Of a DNA stretch of 64,000 nucleotides, positions 44,989-56,150 are shown piece by piece. Numbering within the stretch: the stretch's first letter is position 1; each line of letters begins with the position of its first letter. The position numbers and the translations under genes are program-made. The notes below the pieces were generated by a model. It saw only the letters and a program-made list of their open reading frames with translations, made no database searches and had not been told where the DNA came from. The stretch is from Linnemannia elongata (Eukaryota > Mortierellomycota > Mortierellomycetes > Mortierellales > Mortierellaceae). The DNA lies in the NCBI GenBank assembly GCA_036320915.1, contig JAXBDG010000004.1:620001-684000 (forward strand), given 5' to 3'.

Positions 44989-47900
44989 CTAAGCTCGGGT
45001 CGATTTGCCCCTCCTGCCCTTTTCCTGACTGGAAACTGTGGAAGCCCTCTTACGACGTGACGGGGCGCGACTGGAAGACCTGCTGCTGCTTGCTGCCGTG
45101 GTGCTGCTTGTCGCCGTACTGCTTGCCGCCGTGGTACTGCTTGCTGCCATGTTGCTTGAACTTGTACTGGAACTCGCCATCCATGGGTATGATCCATCTG
45201 CTGCAAGCGGCTGCAGGTGCTTGGGCCTCTCGAAGGTCTTGAGCCGGTGTAGAACAATCTCGCACATGTTCTGAGCAGCCATCGTGTCACGATGAAAGTA
45301 CCGCTTGCACGAGTAGCAATAAAAACTCCGAAGGGTCACTTGCGCAATGAACTCGGTACATCGGGGGCACTTCTTCGATGTGTAGTATTCATTAATACCG
45401 ACTACGACATAGCCTAGGGAGCGCACCTAAACATTGAGAGTCAAAGAGTACATTAGTTTTCAACACTTGAATTATATCAGCGATGTTATCAACGACTTTG
45501 ATGACAAAGGCTTACCGTTTGGACAAAGTACGAGAGAAATGTGGAGTGCAGTGTCGAAAGCTTGGAGTTGCTGGAAAACTGGCCCAAGCCAACTCCAAAC
45601 AGAATGGGATCCTTATCCTCATTGTCTTCGACTCGTCGACCAAGACTTCCTCCAACCACATTCAGCAACCTCTCGGCAAGGGCTTGATATTCTGCTTGCT
45701 TGGCCCTCTCCAAGTCCCACGCATGCTTCTTGTAACGATTGTCATCCTCAGCATAGAACTTCTTCAGACGTGTCTCAACCAGCTCCAACTCCTCCACATA
45801 GTTCATGACGCTTCCTGATTGTCCTCTCAGGGGTGGCAAACGGGACTCAAGTTCCGCAACAGACTCCTCTTCACCTTCAGGAGTCACCCCCTTCTCGCTC
45901 TCGAGCCACCTACGATGTCGAAATACTGGCTGGTAGATAGCCTTCTGCTTTACAGCCAGATTGTAGAAGGGAGGCTGGGATGAGTCGCCACGCGGATCCG
46001 TTACTGGGTCATGAACGGGAGTCGAGACCAGATCTGGCACTGGAAATGGGTTGGTCATCAGTTCATCTGCTGCCTCCTGACAAGACAAAACGATACCCTC
46101 CATGCACAAGCCCCCAGTTGCTTTCTCCTTGCCCTTGCACTCACCGTCCAGATCCTTAGGCAAATACGCAAAGCCACCGACCACGCAAACTTGACCGCCA
46201 TCCAAGGTAACGATCTTCATGTCATCTACGTTCTTTCCTGGCCACAACTTGGCGATGTCCTCCTTGGACTGAATGACGTTGCGGATTTCAGAGAGGTAAT
46301 AGTCGGACCCGGCAACCGTGGTAGTCAGCCTTGGAGGGAGATCATCCTCGGGTAATCTCCTGAACCGCGCATCTTGACGCTCTCGAAGCTTAAAAGCAGT
46401 GAGCTGGAGTCTAAATCCATCCGTTCGTAGTGATCCATGGGGTATGTAGCCCTTTTGGTGATAGTCCTTGGGCTTCGTACGCTCAACAAATTGAAGGTGA
46501 TCCTGAATTTCACTCAACGACCGAAGATTGATTGCGGCGCGGTGTCCAGTTTTGCGCCTCTGTCGGTTCGACAGGCCGGTGGGATCGATGTCGCAGACGA
46601 AATTCTTGATTATAAATCCCGGCTCCTTCCCACCGATCCAGGTTTCCAGGTCATTTGTTGAAGTAACAGTGGCGGGGTTGTCCTGGTCCAATGAAGCCAA
46701 CTCCACCAGCCTCTGCCGCAACGAGTCTCGCTTCCAAAAGAAGCTAGCCAGTTCTCTCTCTGAAAAAGTAACAAATCCCTGCTGCGACGAGGTGAGGGGT
46801 GTGATCCGCCACTTGTTTGGATGCATGTCGTTGAGAGCAATGAAATTTTCCGCTGCTGATATGTTTTCCTGAATGCTGAAGTCGATATATGCCTCAACTT
46901 GCCCCTTGTCCTTCAGAGTGCACACCTACAATAAAACAGATAAACATCAGTTATATGCTTGCTTGTAATGAGGACCTCTATTAGAGTAATCGTCAATGGG
47001 AATCATATCATTACCTTATCGTACAACAAATGGGTTCCATTACGATAATGCTTCTTGAGTTCAACAGAAAGCTGACTAGCCGTGGACCGCACCAGCATGC
47101 TCGGCGTGAACGACATACTGACATTGATCTCGCCTCGATTCCGAGAGGCATCGAATAGTTCAAGGTCGGCCAAGATCCCGACAAACTTGTTGACTGCTTT
47201 ACCCATAGCAGAGTTTTTGTTGGGAAGATTCTCCGAGTATAGGTACGTCAAAAAGGTCTCAAGGAACTTCACACATTTGTCGGTCTCCTCATCAAGATCC
47301 GATTGGCCAGCATCCTTCTGACCGCCGTCGAGTCCATTATCTTTGTCAACTTTGGGCTTGATCCTCTCGCAGAGAAAATCCAGAACCACTCGCTCATCAT
47401 CCGATACCGCCTCGCGTCTCGCCTTTAACCGATCAGACTCCAACAAAGCCTCGCCATTTTTCTTTCTCCTAGCCTCGACCACCGCATCCTCAATACGAGT
47501 CCGCAACGTCTCCAGAAAGCGACCAATAAGGCGTTGGGCCTTCCTCTTGATGTCCACTGCCAGCTGGGAACCCTCCTTCAGACATTTCGCCACCTCCCCC
47601 TGCAGCTCCGGCGAAAGCGACGACACTCGCCTAGTGTTAGCCTCCAACGTTCCGACCTCAAGAGAAACTGTGGGATGATGCCAGCCGAGTGACTTAGAGA
47701 GCCTCTGCTTGTCAGTCATCTTGGATGCCCTCAGGCCAGCAGCAGATGGTGCCTTGTCCGACTTCTGCTTGTCTTTGCTGTCCGTGGTGTCAGTGGTGGG
47801 TGAGTCACTTATGGAATGGGACATCACCTTGGGAGCCTTCCACGCGAGCTGCTTGGCTCTTGCAGGAGGCTCATGGCTCACGCTCCCCTGGTATCGCTTG

Positions 47901-49318
47901 AAAGAAAACCGTTGGCTGTGTCGGGGTATTCGTGTCCTAAGCAGTGCTGGATGGCCAAGGTTTTCCTGACCCAAAGGAGTAAAAGTAGGCTCCTGGGGGA
48001 AGCCGGGCTGATGCTCTGAAGGGGTTCCAGAGGCCTTGGAGATCTGTCTTGGCGATTCCACAGTACGGTAGCGATTCCAGGATCTTGGCACTCGCAGACG
48101 TATAATCTCATCACTGGTTTCTCTATATTATTAATCAAGTGTAATGAGAAATAATTCACATGATTGCTTCCTCAAAATAAGCTTTGCAAATTATCAGCGA
48201 AAATACCTCAGATGCAGCTCCTGTATACGGATGCGTTTGAGCTCGTTATGCCGGGTACATAGATCCTTGAAGTGAAGATGCAGTTGCTCATACAGGGTCT
48301 GAGCATCTGATGTGGAATCGACTCTGTTAAGTTTTGTTTGACGCTTGTCGATAAACACGCGAATAGAGTCTTCAAACTCCTTCTTTTCCTTGTTTTTTGA
48401 GATGACTCGAGTGTCCGCCAGATAGCTGTGCACCACCTCCTTAGGGTCTATATAATAAAAAAGAAAGACATTAAGCGCAGTTAGTTCTCAATGTAAAGAT
48501 AGCAAGAACATTCAGACCTGGAAATAGAAACATATTCGATCATTACCCATGCTGTTGATGGACTTGATAATAGAGAAGTTCGTGGCTGGACCAAGAGACC
48601 AAATATTCTTGTTGTAATCGTTTTTGGACACTACTGCAAGTGCGGTGAGCTGAGCGCGGGTGATGCCGAGGGCCAAGAGGAGGTCAGGGATGGAGTAAAC
48701 CAGGATCATGTCGTTTGAAACGGGGCGCCACAAAGTCACGATAGATCCATAGGCGAGCATATCTGAATCACGGGAGATGATAATGTCCTCTGGGTTTGCG
48801 TCGATAGCGATTGCCAAGTCAGCCTCTGTTGCCACAACCTGGACTGTCCAGCCTCGTTCTGTCATATAATCCGCAAAGCTCCTCCGGCTCTCCATCGACC
48901 AGTAGAAGGAGGAGGCTAAACCTGAGCGGACGTCGGCAAAATGGCGTTTTCTCAGATGTTGATTGTTGTCGATGCGTGATTCGAGAGTGGTTAGGCTTGT
49001 TGCTGTTTGCTCCAGAGCTTTCTCTCGCCGTTTTTGGCGCTCGGCTGCGGTCTCACTCTTCTCCATGGCCGGGTCCCCATCAATGTAAAGAGTCATATTC
49101 AACGCCGTTCCGAACCGACTGACTTCCTTCTCCAGACTGCGGTGGGCGGCGTCTTGCGACATGTTGGAGTAAGAGTTCCTGATGACGTTATAGCACGACC
49201 CAAGAACATCCAGTCGCCGTCGACCGTTGGTGATGATGCTCGCGAGTATTGATCGGTAAAGTTGGACAGGTGTGTAGCCCTTGCGTCGAATGAAAGGGTA
49301 CCAGTCGAATAGTCCCAT
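44989..49318 (-). CDS. XPG/FEN1-like nuclease fused to a TnpB/Fanzor-like RuvC nuclease, five exons
   Basis: Exons are 49318-48547, 48447-48207, 48122-47015, 46925-45516 and 45426-44989, for about 1322 aa with every phase consistent. Residues 1-257 look like an XPG/FEN1-type PIN nuclease: MGLFDWYPFI start, LYIDGDPAMEK (D80, D82), ATEADLAIAID (E165, D167), ISRDSDMLAYGS (D184, D186) and a helix-hairpin-like SKNDYNKNIWSLGPATNFSI. Residues 260-700 are charged and Pro/Ser-rich with helical parts. The C-terminal half resembles TnpB/Fanzor: RuvC-I IVTLDGGQVCVVGG (D949), RuvC-II region FGVGLGQF (about 1150-1157), NEYYTSKKCPRC (E1190, C1197, C1200), then CYSC (C1214, C1217) and YFHRDTMAAQN (D1224). 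A Ser/Arg-rich tail follows. TnpB/Fanzor proteins are RNA-guided DNA nucleases of transposons. Whether this one has a guide RNA or both activities is unknown. Confidence 0.8.
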
Positions 49319-49877
49319 TATGAAGGATACTTCATGTGATGGAAGTAATGGATGTGTCGTAAAAGGACTTGGGGAAGTAGAAAGAAAAAGTAGGTCGAAT
49401 AAGAGCTCAAAAGCAGTGAATAAAGATATTGGGTCAAATGATTGTGCCGATATTCAATGTAATTTAGTGTCAATTGACAGTAACTGCCGATCCATATTAG
49501 GAAATATTTCATGCATAGCTTCAGCCAATAAGAGAATTATGGCGTCCATTGTCCTGCAGCCCAGATGACCCGTGACGTTTATGTTCCACGTGACAACTAC
49601 CCTTTGGCATCTTCTCGTACAAGGACACCCCTACTTGAGCAAGTATACGAAGGAAACAGCCCAGCATGTAAAGTCGATCGCTTTGAGTTTCTTCGCCAAT
49701 TCTCCTTTCACGCTTAAGCCTTGCCAATAAGTCAAGGGAATACACCAATGCTGCAGCTCGCCTCTTCGAGACTCGATAGACAATCATTATGTCCTGCAAA
49801 TTAAACATTATTTATTCGACCAGTCCGTATATCGTTTATGGTATTTGGTATCCCAGAGGAAACGGTATCCTGAGTTC
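49319..49877. other. Intergenic with a small basic open frame
   Basis: A minus-strand frame at 49808-49521 (95 aa, MFNLQDIMIVYRVSKRRAAA at the start) is Arg/Lys-rich with normal-looking codons, but I recognise no family. It may be a small gene or decayed sequence upstream of the nuclease fusion gene. It is not called as a gene. Confidence 0.3.
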
Positions 49878-51042
49878 TTAGTTCTTGGGTGGAAGAGCAG
49901 GGCTGAACTGCTGGTGCTGGGGCTGACCATAAGGGCTGCTGACGGGGCTGTACATGGTCTGCTGAGGAGGCTGCTGCATCATGGGCTGCTGTTGCTGCTG
50001 CATCACAGGCTGCTGGGGAGGCTGTTGTTGGAGGGGAACCAGGGTAACGGCAGTTCCGTAAGCCATAACCTCAGTCATTCTATGAAACGAAATTGAATCG
50101 AAAATGCCATTAGTAAGCTGTCAAGTACCCTTGGAATGCTCCATAGTCCTATTGGTCCTATCCTGTCGTCGTGTTTCTGTCTCAGTCCACTGCATCTACA
50201 ACAATCGTATTTACCCCTATGTTCCAAAGTTAAAAGGCAAAGCGACGGTTAGATAGAGGTGATAATAACCACAACAGCTGAACATTCATCAAAAAAGCAT
50301 TGCTCGACAGGAACAAGAAAGGATGACCAACATACCTGAATAATCTCTTGTCCGGTAAACTCGACACCGATGACGGCTAAGGACACAAAGTAAGTTGCAA
50401 AGAACGAACAAACAGGTTGGAGTGGAGTTGTTTTTCAATGAGCGACATTTTCTTCTTTCTTTTTTGGGTCGTTATGAGCAGTCGAAACCTTGTCCTGCAT
50501 GGCACAAGAGTGAGAGACAGAACAGAACAGTACAGCATCATACCATTGCCACCGGCAGCAGCAGCGTGCTCAAGCATTCTCAAGAAAGCTCTCTCACGAG
50601 CCTTCTCGGCCATCTCGATGTAGGTCGAGCTCTCTCCTCCGGCAAGCGAGGCAAAGGCACCGACGAACGCTTTACCAGCCTATTTGGTTGTAAATGCGAA
50701 AACACGGCAATTGAAGAGTTAGGTAGGGTTGTCGCAGTTGAAGAGGCAAAAGTAGGATGTCTGCTCGGCGCTTCGTTTCCTTGCGCGCGAGAGAAGGGAA
50801 ACACTTACATTAGGGTTTCTCACTGTGATACTGTAGCAGCCACCAAAAGAAAGAAGTGAAGTAAGAATGAAGTGGTGATTAGTTTGCGAACCAACGGGTG
50901 CGGGGTTGCTCCTTCCGAATGAGTGTTGAACGTGTTTTTGTTACCCGCGGACGACTCCGTGTGCCTGGGCGATGAAGTAGCCGGGGAACTCGAATGCGGT
51001 TGTGGTGAAGCGGCGGTCGACGGAGCGGACGGGTTGAGCCAT
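49878..51042 (-). CDS. YbjQ-family (heavy-metal-binding-like) protein, six exons including micro-exons
   Basis: Exons are 51042-50945, 50830-50809 (22 nt), 50679-50544, 50376-50336, 50216-50215 (2 nt) and 50079-49878, for 166 aa. The protein follows the YbjQ/UPF0145 pattern: FEFPGYFIAQAHGVVRGITV, then GAFASLAGGESSTYIEMAEK, ARERAFLRMLEHAAAAGGNG, VIGVEFTGQEIIQ and TEVMAYGTAVTLVP. The tail is Gln/Pro-rich (about 50 residues). YbjQ proteins are small pentameric beta-fold proteins of unknown role, annotated as putative heavy-metal binding. The frame between EIIQ and MTEV can only be restored by a 2-nt exon GG flanked by ATAG and GTAAAT. That exon supplies the Gly expected by the family. Confidence 0.82.
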
Positions 51043-51611
51043 TGTGTGTGAATGATGAAGGTGGGCGTTGATGGGAGAAGGAGGGGTAAAGAAAGAATGG
51101 AAAGAAGTGTAAAAAATAAAAGAAAATAAAGCGTGAAGGGGTGCGAGCCGCTCCCTATTTTTCACAAGAAGGTACACTTGTCGAATGTGACAAACATTTT
51201 GCCGGTCAACAACACGTTTGTGGGCTGTCTGAAGTCAGAAAGGAATTGAACGACATTTTGAGTGAGTGAGCAAGGATGGACAACACACGATAAATAAACC
51301 AAACCAGACCAAAACAAACCATTGTGCACTTATTACATAGACGCACACATACTATGCAACTTTATCGTCAAATTGAGCTAGCAAGTCCAGACCGCAGTTG
51401 CCTCAACCTTCGGTCGTTTCCAGCAAGGCGTAAGAAGTGTGACAGTGACTGCCTCTCAAGTCTCACTTTTTTTTTCCTACTTTTTTTTCTTTCTTTTTTT
51501 CTTTTGAACGCTTCTTCACCTTTTTTTTTCTTTTCGTTCTTCATTCCTTTCCTTTCATTCCCACACTCCACCCTCCCACTCAACAAACACCAACAAACAC
51601 CACTAACAACC
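51043..51611. other. Divergent promoter region between YbjQ-family and IFRD-family genes
   Basis: The two genes are transcribed away from each other. The YbjQ side is purine-rich and the IFRD side pyrimidine-rich with T runs (about 51469-51540) on the plus strand. An in-frame upstream ATG at 51324 would extend the IFRD protein through low-complexity leader and is not preferred. Confidence 0.55.
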
Positions 51612-53799
51612 ATGTCCATGTACACAAATAAGACTCCTGGCAACGAGTCAAGAAAGACTGTCTCAAAAAAGAAGCAGCAAAACCTCGACCGTGTCGCCAA
51701 TACAAACTCACGCCCAAACTCCCGCGCTGGCTCTAGAGTCGGATCCCGCGCAAATTCGGACAACGAAGAAAGCGACAACGACCATGATAACAACCACGAT
51801 GACTTTGACGACGATGATGATCACACCACCCGTAACCACGCTGAACTCACTTGGGAGGCTCAGTTGAAGGAAACTATTGAAGAGCTCTATGAGAAGCGGA
51901 GCAGGTAAATCAGTCATACGGAGAATATCTGCTCGCTCATTATTTTCTCGGAGTCATCTCGATATTCACACGCTCCTCTTTTTGTTTATGATAGCACGCG
52001 CGAGGCTGCGTTGAAGAAACTGGTCGAACTCATGTCTCAGCACTTTACAGCGGATGTTCTGGATTCACAGCGTGACGACTTGATGGACCTCCTCAAGAAG
52101 AGCATCAAGAAGGGTGGCCCCAGGGAGTGTGTCCTTGCCGCAGAAGGTATGTCCATGCCGCAGTTTGATAATGATGATTAGCTACTTCCCTCTTTCTTTT
52201 TAATGACTGGATTTGGACTTCCGCACGGTTGGAACACGGGTCTCTCTGTCTGTCTCGGTAACTCTAACGACTTATTTTTTTGCTGGGATGATGTCATGTC
52301 TTGTTTTTTAGCCATATCGCTCGTCTTCATTACCATTGGCGAAGATGACGAAAAGATGTTTACAGATCTGGCTCCTTTGCTCAAGTACACCATTACCAAC
52401 CACGAGTCAACCGAGGTCAAGGCTGCTGTAAGTACACCCCTATCAATAATCAATAGTTGTTACCACTGCAGCATGCATGGCACACAGGACACTCGAGAGC
52501 AACAGGATATCACGGAGCAAAAATTGTTCACACGGCCTTGAAACACTCTATTTGCTCGGATTACATACGCATTATTTTAAAGCAAGGATGCGCACGAATC
52601 AAGGGTTTTACATGACTGCGACACCCTATATCCCTAATTACTAACGCATACTGCGGCGATACTTTTGCCTTCCCTCTTTTCAGTGCATCTACGCATTAGG
52701 AACAGCATGCTTCATCTCGTCTACTCCTCAGCCCTCTCACCTGCCCACATACGAACTCCTCAACTTCTTCGCCGACATTGCCCTCTCCTCAGGTGCTTCG
52801 GCAAATGCTTCGCAGAATGGCGAGACCTTGGCTGCGGCACTGGAATCCTTTAGTGTTCTCTACGCCGGTGTCTTCCCACACCTTGGACCTAAGCCCATCA
52901 CAATGCAGGCACGACGACTCTTTAACCAGATGATCCCTGCCGCCAAGACTCTACTGGAACATCCCACGGTGGAGGTCCGTGTCGCTGCGGGCGAGACCAT
53001 TGCTGTTATGCTCGAGATTCTAAACAGCTACCAGCGCCAGCGTGACGACGGCGACATCTCTGAGGAAGAGAGCGAGGCCTATAACGATGATGACCCAGAT
53101 GACATGGAGGAGGTAACAGGGGATTTCCGGTATGATGATTTGGACGGACTCGTGGCAGCCTTGGGATCCTTATCGACCGACTCGAGTCGTCATCGCAGCA
53201 AGAAGGAGCGGTCTGCAGGCCGTTCAGCTTTCAGAGATATCCTGAAGAGTGTCGAAGAGCAAGAGCGTCCAACCGAGTCCCTCAAGTTGAGGGAATATGA
53301 CGTCGACTTTGACGGATGGGGTAAGTTCCGTGATATTTTTGCTTCATTCTGCTCGGTGGCGAATATGGACTTGTGTAAGGCAACAATTCTAATACGAAGA
53401 TGCTGGTTAATTGTATTTCGTATAATAGTCGAGATTTTGCAGCTGCATTTCCTGAGGGATCGCTTGACATCAGGTCTTCAGACACATTTTGTGCACAACA
53501 CCATGATCCACACCCTCCTGCCCAGCACAGCCATCTTGTACTCACCAACACAGGCCTCCAGCGGAACCTTTACTTCTGGATCCCGGCTAGCAGCAGCAGT
53601 GATTTCGCAATCTGGATCGAAGGCTGGATCACGTGCTGGATCAAGACCCTCGTCGTCGTTGGGCATTTATGCGGACGCTGAGGATGCCAAGGCTGAGCAG
53701 CTCGATAAGGTCGATCGCAAGTACCTCAATGCTGAGATGGCCAAGATGCGGCAAGTCCAGCGCAAGAAGGAGCGTAACCAGAACAAGTACGATGACTAA
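51612..53799 (+). CDS. Interferon-related developmental regulator (IFRD) family protein, five exons
   Basis: Exons are 51612-51904, 51995-52146, 52312-52427, 52684-53320 and 53429-53799, for 522 aa. The N-terminus is basic then Ser/Asn/Asp-rich with an acidic run. The IFRD helical-repeat region starts near residue 80 (LTWEAQLKETIEELYEKRS, then REAALKKLVELMSQHFTAD) and includes AISLVFITIGEDDEKMF and CIYALGTACF. The C-terminal IFRD domain has the signature SLKLREYDVDFDGW, VEILQLHFLRDRLTSGLQTH and a basic end (MRQVQRKKERNQNKYDD). IFRD1/2 act as transcription co-regulators in animals, and IFRD2 has been found on inactive ribosomes; the fungal role is not established. AATAAAAAGG follows about 125 bp after the stop. 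Confidence 0.9.
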
Positions 53800-54465
53800 G
53801 GAGTGAGCCATTGGATGCTTCATTCTTTGTCTCTCTGTCACGTATTACTGAGACTGTTCATGATGTTCATTTCTCGCCCTCACTCCACTCTTCATACATC
53901 CATTCTTCACCTTCACGAAATGCAATAAAAAGGAAAGAAGGTTTTCTTTTGTCCACCACTAATTTGATAGTGCAATAGTGCATCTAGCCTCCTTTGTGAT
54001 TTTTTCGAGCAGATAAACAAGATTCATTTTTGGCGAAATGAGCGCAGGTGGACACCTTTTTATTTTTTCCACCAGCCCCGATTTGGACTTGGGGAGTCGA
54101 TTATCGATTCGAGGTTTATCCGTTTGTGCTCTGCTCGGAGCACAGGTTGCTCCTTTCAGTTAAGCGGCCTTTACCTTCCCCCATCTTCTTCTCCCTATAC
54201 AACGGAACAATGCATAAACGCTACGCATTATTTTGCTTTTTTTTCTTTATTATTGGGAGACATGCCTTCTAAATGAAATCGATCAGAGATCAGAGAGAGA
54301 GAGAGAAAGAAAGAGAGGGAACAAGGGGAGAGAAGGGGGAGGAGAGGAAGAGAGTGGCAGGAATATATCTCTTCCTTCTTTTTATCACTTCCCTATCATC
54401 TTCATCTCAAATTGCCAATTGCTTCAAAATAAAAAAAATGAAACTGGGGGAGCAAACTTCCATTT
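53800..54465. other. Convergent 3' intergenic region
   Basis: The region lies between IFRD (plus) and the GPI-protein gene (minus). It holds a GA-rich tract at about 54283-54355. No gene is seen. Confidence 0.5.
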
Positions 54466-55455
54466 TTAAAAGCCAACGGCCAAAGCAACAGCAGCAGCAG
54501 CAAGGGCGCCCAAGACTTCAACATTCGAAGCGACCAATCCACCAGCAGCACCGCTGCTGGAGCTGTTACCAGAAGTAAGTGAAGGCTTGGTGGTCGAGGA
54601 ACCACTACCGCTTCCGCTGGAACCACTGCCAGTGGAACCGGTGGGGGCAGCACCGGCACCGGTGGTAACGGGAACAGTAACACCGCCCGAGGCGGTGGGG
54701 GCGGTTCCGGTGGGGCTGACAACGGTGGGGACTGCGGTGACGTTTGAGCCTGCAGGAGGGCGGCAGACGGAGCCGTCGGCCATTTGGTACAGACCGGGGA
54801 CAACGTTCCAGCAGCCCTTTGTCGAGATGCCTGTTTGGGGAGGAAGGGGGTAAAAGAAGAGGAGGGACAGAGAGAGAGAAATTGGTGAGTATGGATCTAC
54901 TTTTTTTTCCTTCACCACAATGATGATCAAAGGTCAAAGAGTAAAGAGATAAACAACAACAAACAATAACTTACTGGTGTTGCAGTCAACATTGTTATCC
55001 TCAGAACAGCAACGAATACAATAAGTGTTCGAAGCTGGCTCAATCAACGACACAAACTTCTTCCATCCCTGACAGCTGTAAGGCCATCCATGGGAATCCA
55101 TCTGTCCACCTTCATCAGTAGGGTTCTGACCCCAAACGGAGGAATCAATACATCCCGTCACCTGGACATACGAGTTGTTGGGCGAAACTGCATAGTTTGC
55201 AGAGAGGATGTAACCCTTGGGCATGGGGGGTCCAAGCTTAGAGGCGGCGCCGTAACAGTAGACGGAGGCACAACCTTCGTTGGGGGCAACGGGGTAGACA
55301 CCGTATCCGGGGAGCATGGTACAGAAGTCAGTGGCGGAGGTGATGGAGGTGACAATGTTCTGGGTAGCGTTCTTTTGGCAAGTGACGGGCTCGTAGGCGC
55401 TGACGAGCAAGGGGGCTGCCATGAGGGCGAGCGAGGCGAGGGCTTTCATGAACAT
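54466..55455 (-). CDS. Secreted, probably GPI-anchored cysteine-rich protein, two exons
   Basis: Exons are 55455-54975 and 54830-54466, for 281 aa. Residues 1-20 are a signal peptide (MFMKALASLALMAAPLLVSA), followed by a Cys-rich domain of about 190 residues with paired cysteines (CIRCCSEDNNVDC) and two or more N-glycosylation sites (NAT, NNS). A Thr/Ser/Gly-rich, probably O-glycosylated spacer follows, then a small-residue omega-site region (SSSSGAAGG) and a hydrophobic end (VLGALAAAAVALAVGF), the layout of a GPI signal. It should sit on the outer plasma membrane or in the cell wall. I do not recognise the Cys-rich domain by name. The function is unknown; a cell-wall role is inference. Confidence 0.85.
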
Positions 55456-56112
55456 GGTTGAAGGTTGGGATCGATGAATGAGGAGAGGAAGGGGGGTACG
55501 TGAAAGTAGGAAGTTGGGGAGTGAGGAGAGGTCAAGGCGTTGGAGAAAGTTGAGGGAAGAGAATGGAAGGATGGAGGTGATGGAAAGAGGAAAGAAGGGT
55601 AGGAGGTTTTGTGGTGTTTACTTGTAGAGGGAGATAAGTAAGGGAGGGGTGCCTGAAAAATAAAGAGGGGTCGGTTGAAGGAGAGGAAGGGGGAGTTGAA
55701 CAAGAAGAAAAAAGGGCGACCCGTTGGATAGTCGCCTCTCTATTTAAACAAACAACATTGGCCCCTGGACAATAAGAAGGGACCAAGGATTCTCCACTTT
55801 TGATTATCTTGGTGGCCGCACCTGTCTGGACCCTCCTCATGGGTATGGGTATAGGTGTTTAAAAATAACTAACGATACCCAGCAGACTGACTAGAACGCC
55901 ATTAACAATAGCAACAACAACAACAACAACGACAATAACAACAAGAGCACAACGATATGCACACAGACTAGCCTCGATCATAGGGGGACAAAAAAGCTGT
56001 CTATTGATAAATGGGTTGTCAAGCTAGACTGCATTGTTCCATAAGTAATGAAAAACAAGGTTGTCAAGGCAATCATCCAAGTACTCGCCCTCTATATCAT
56101 TCAACACTCTCT

Positions 56113-56150
<38 letters not shown>

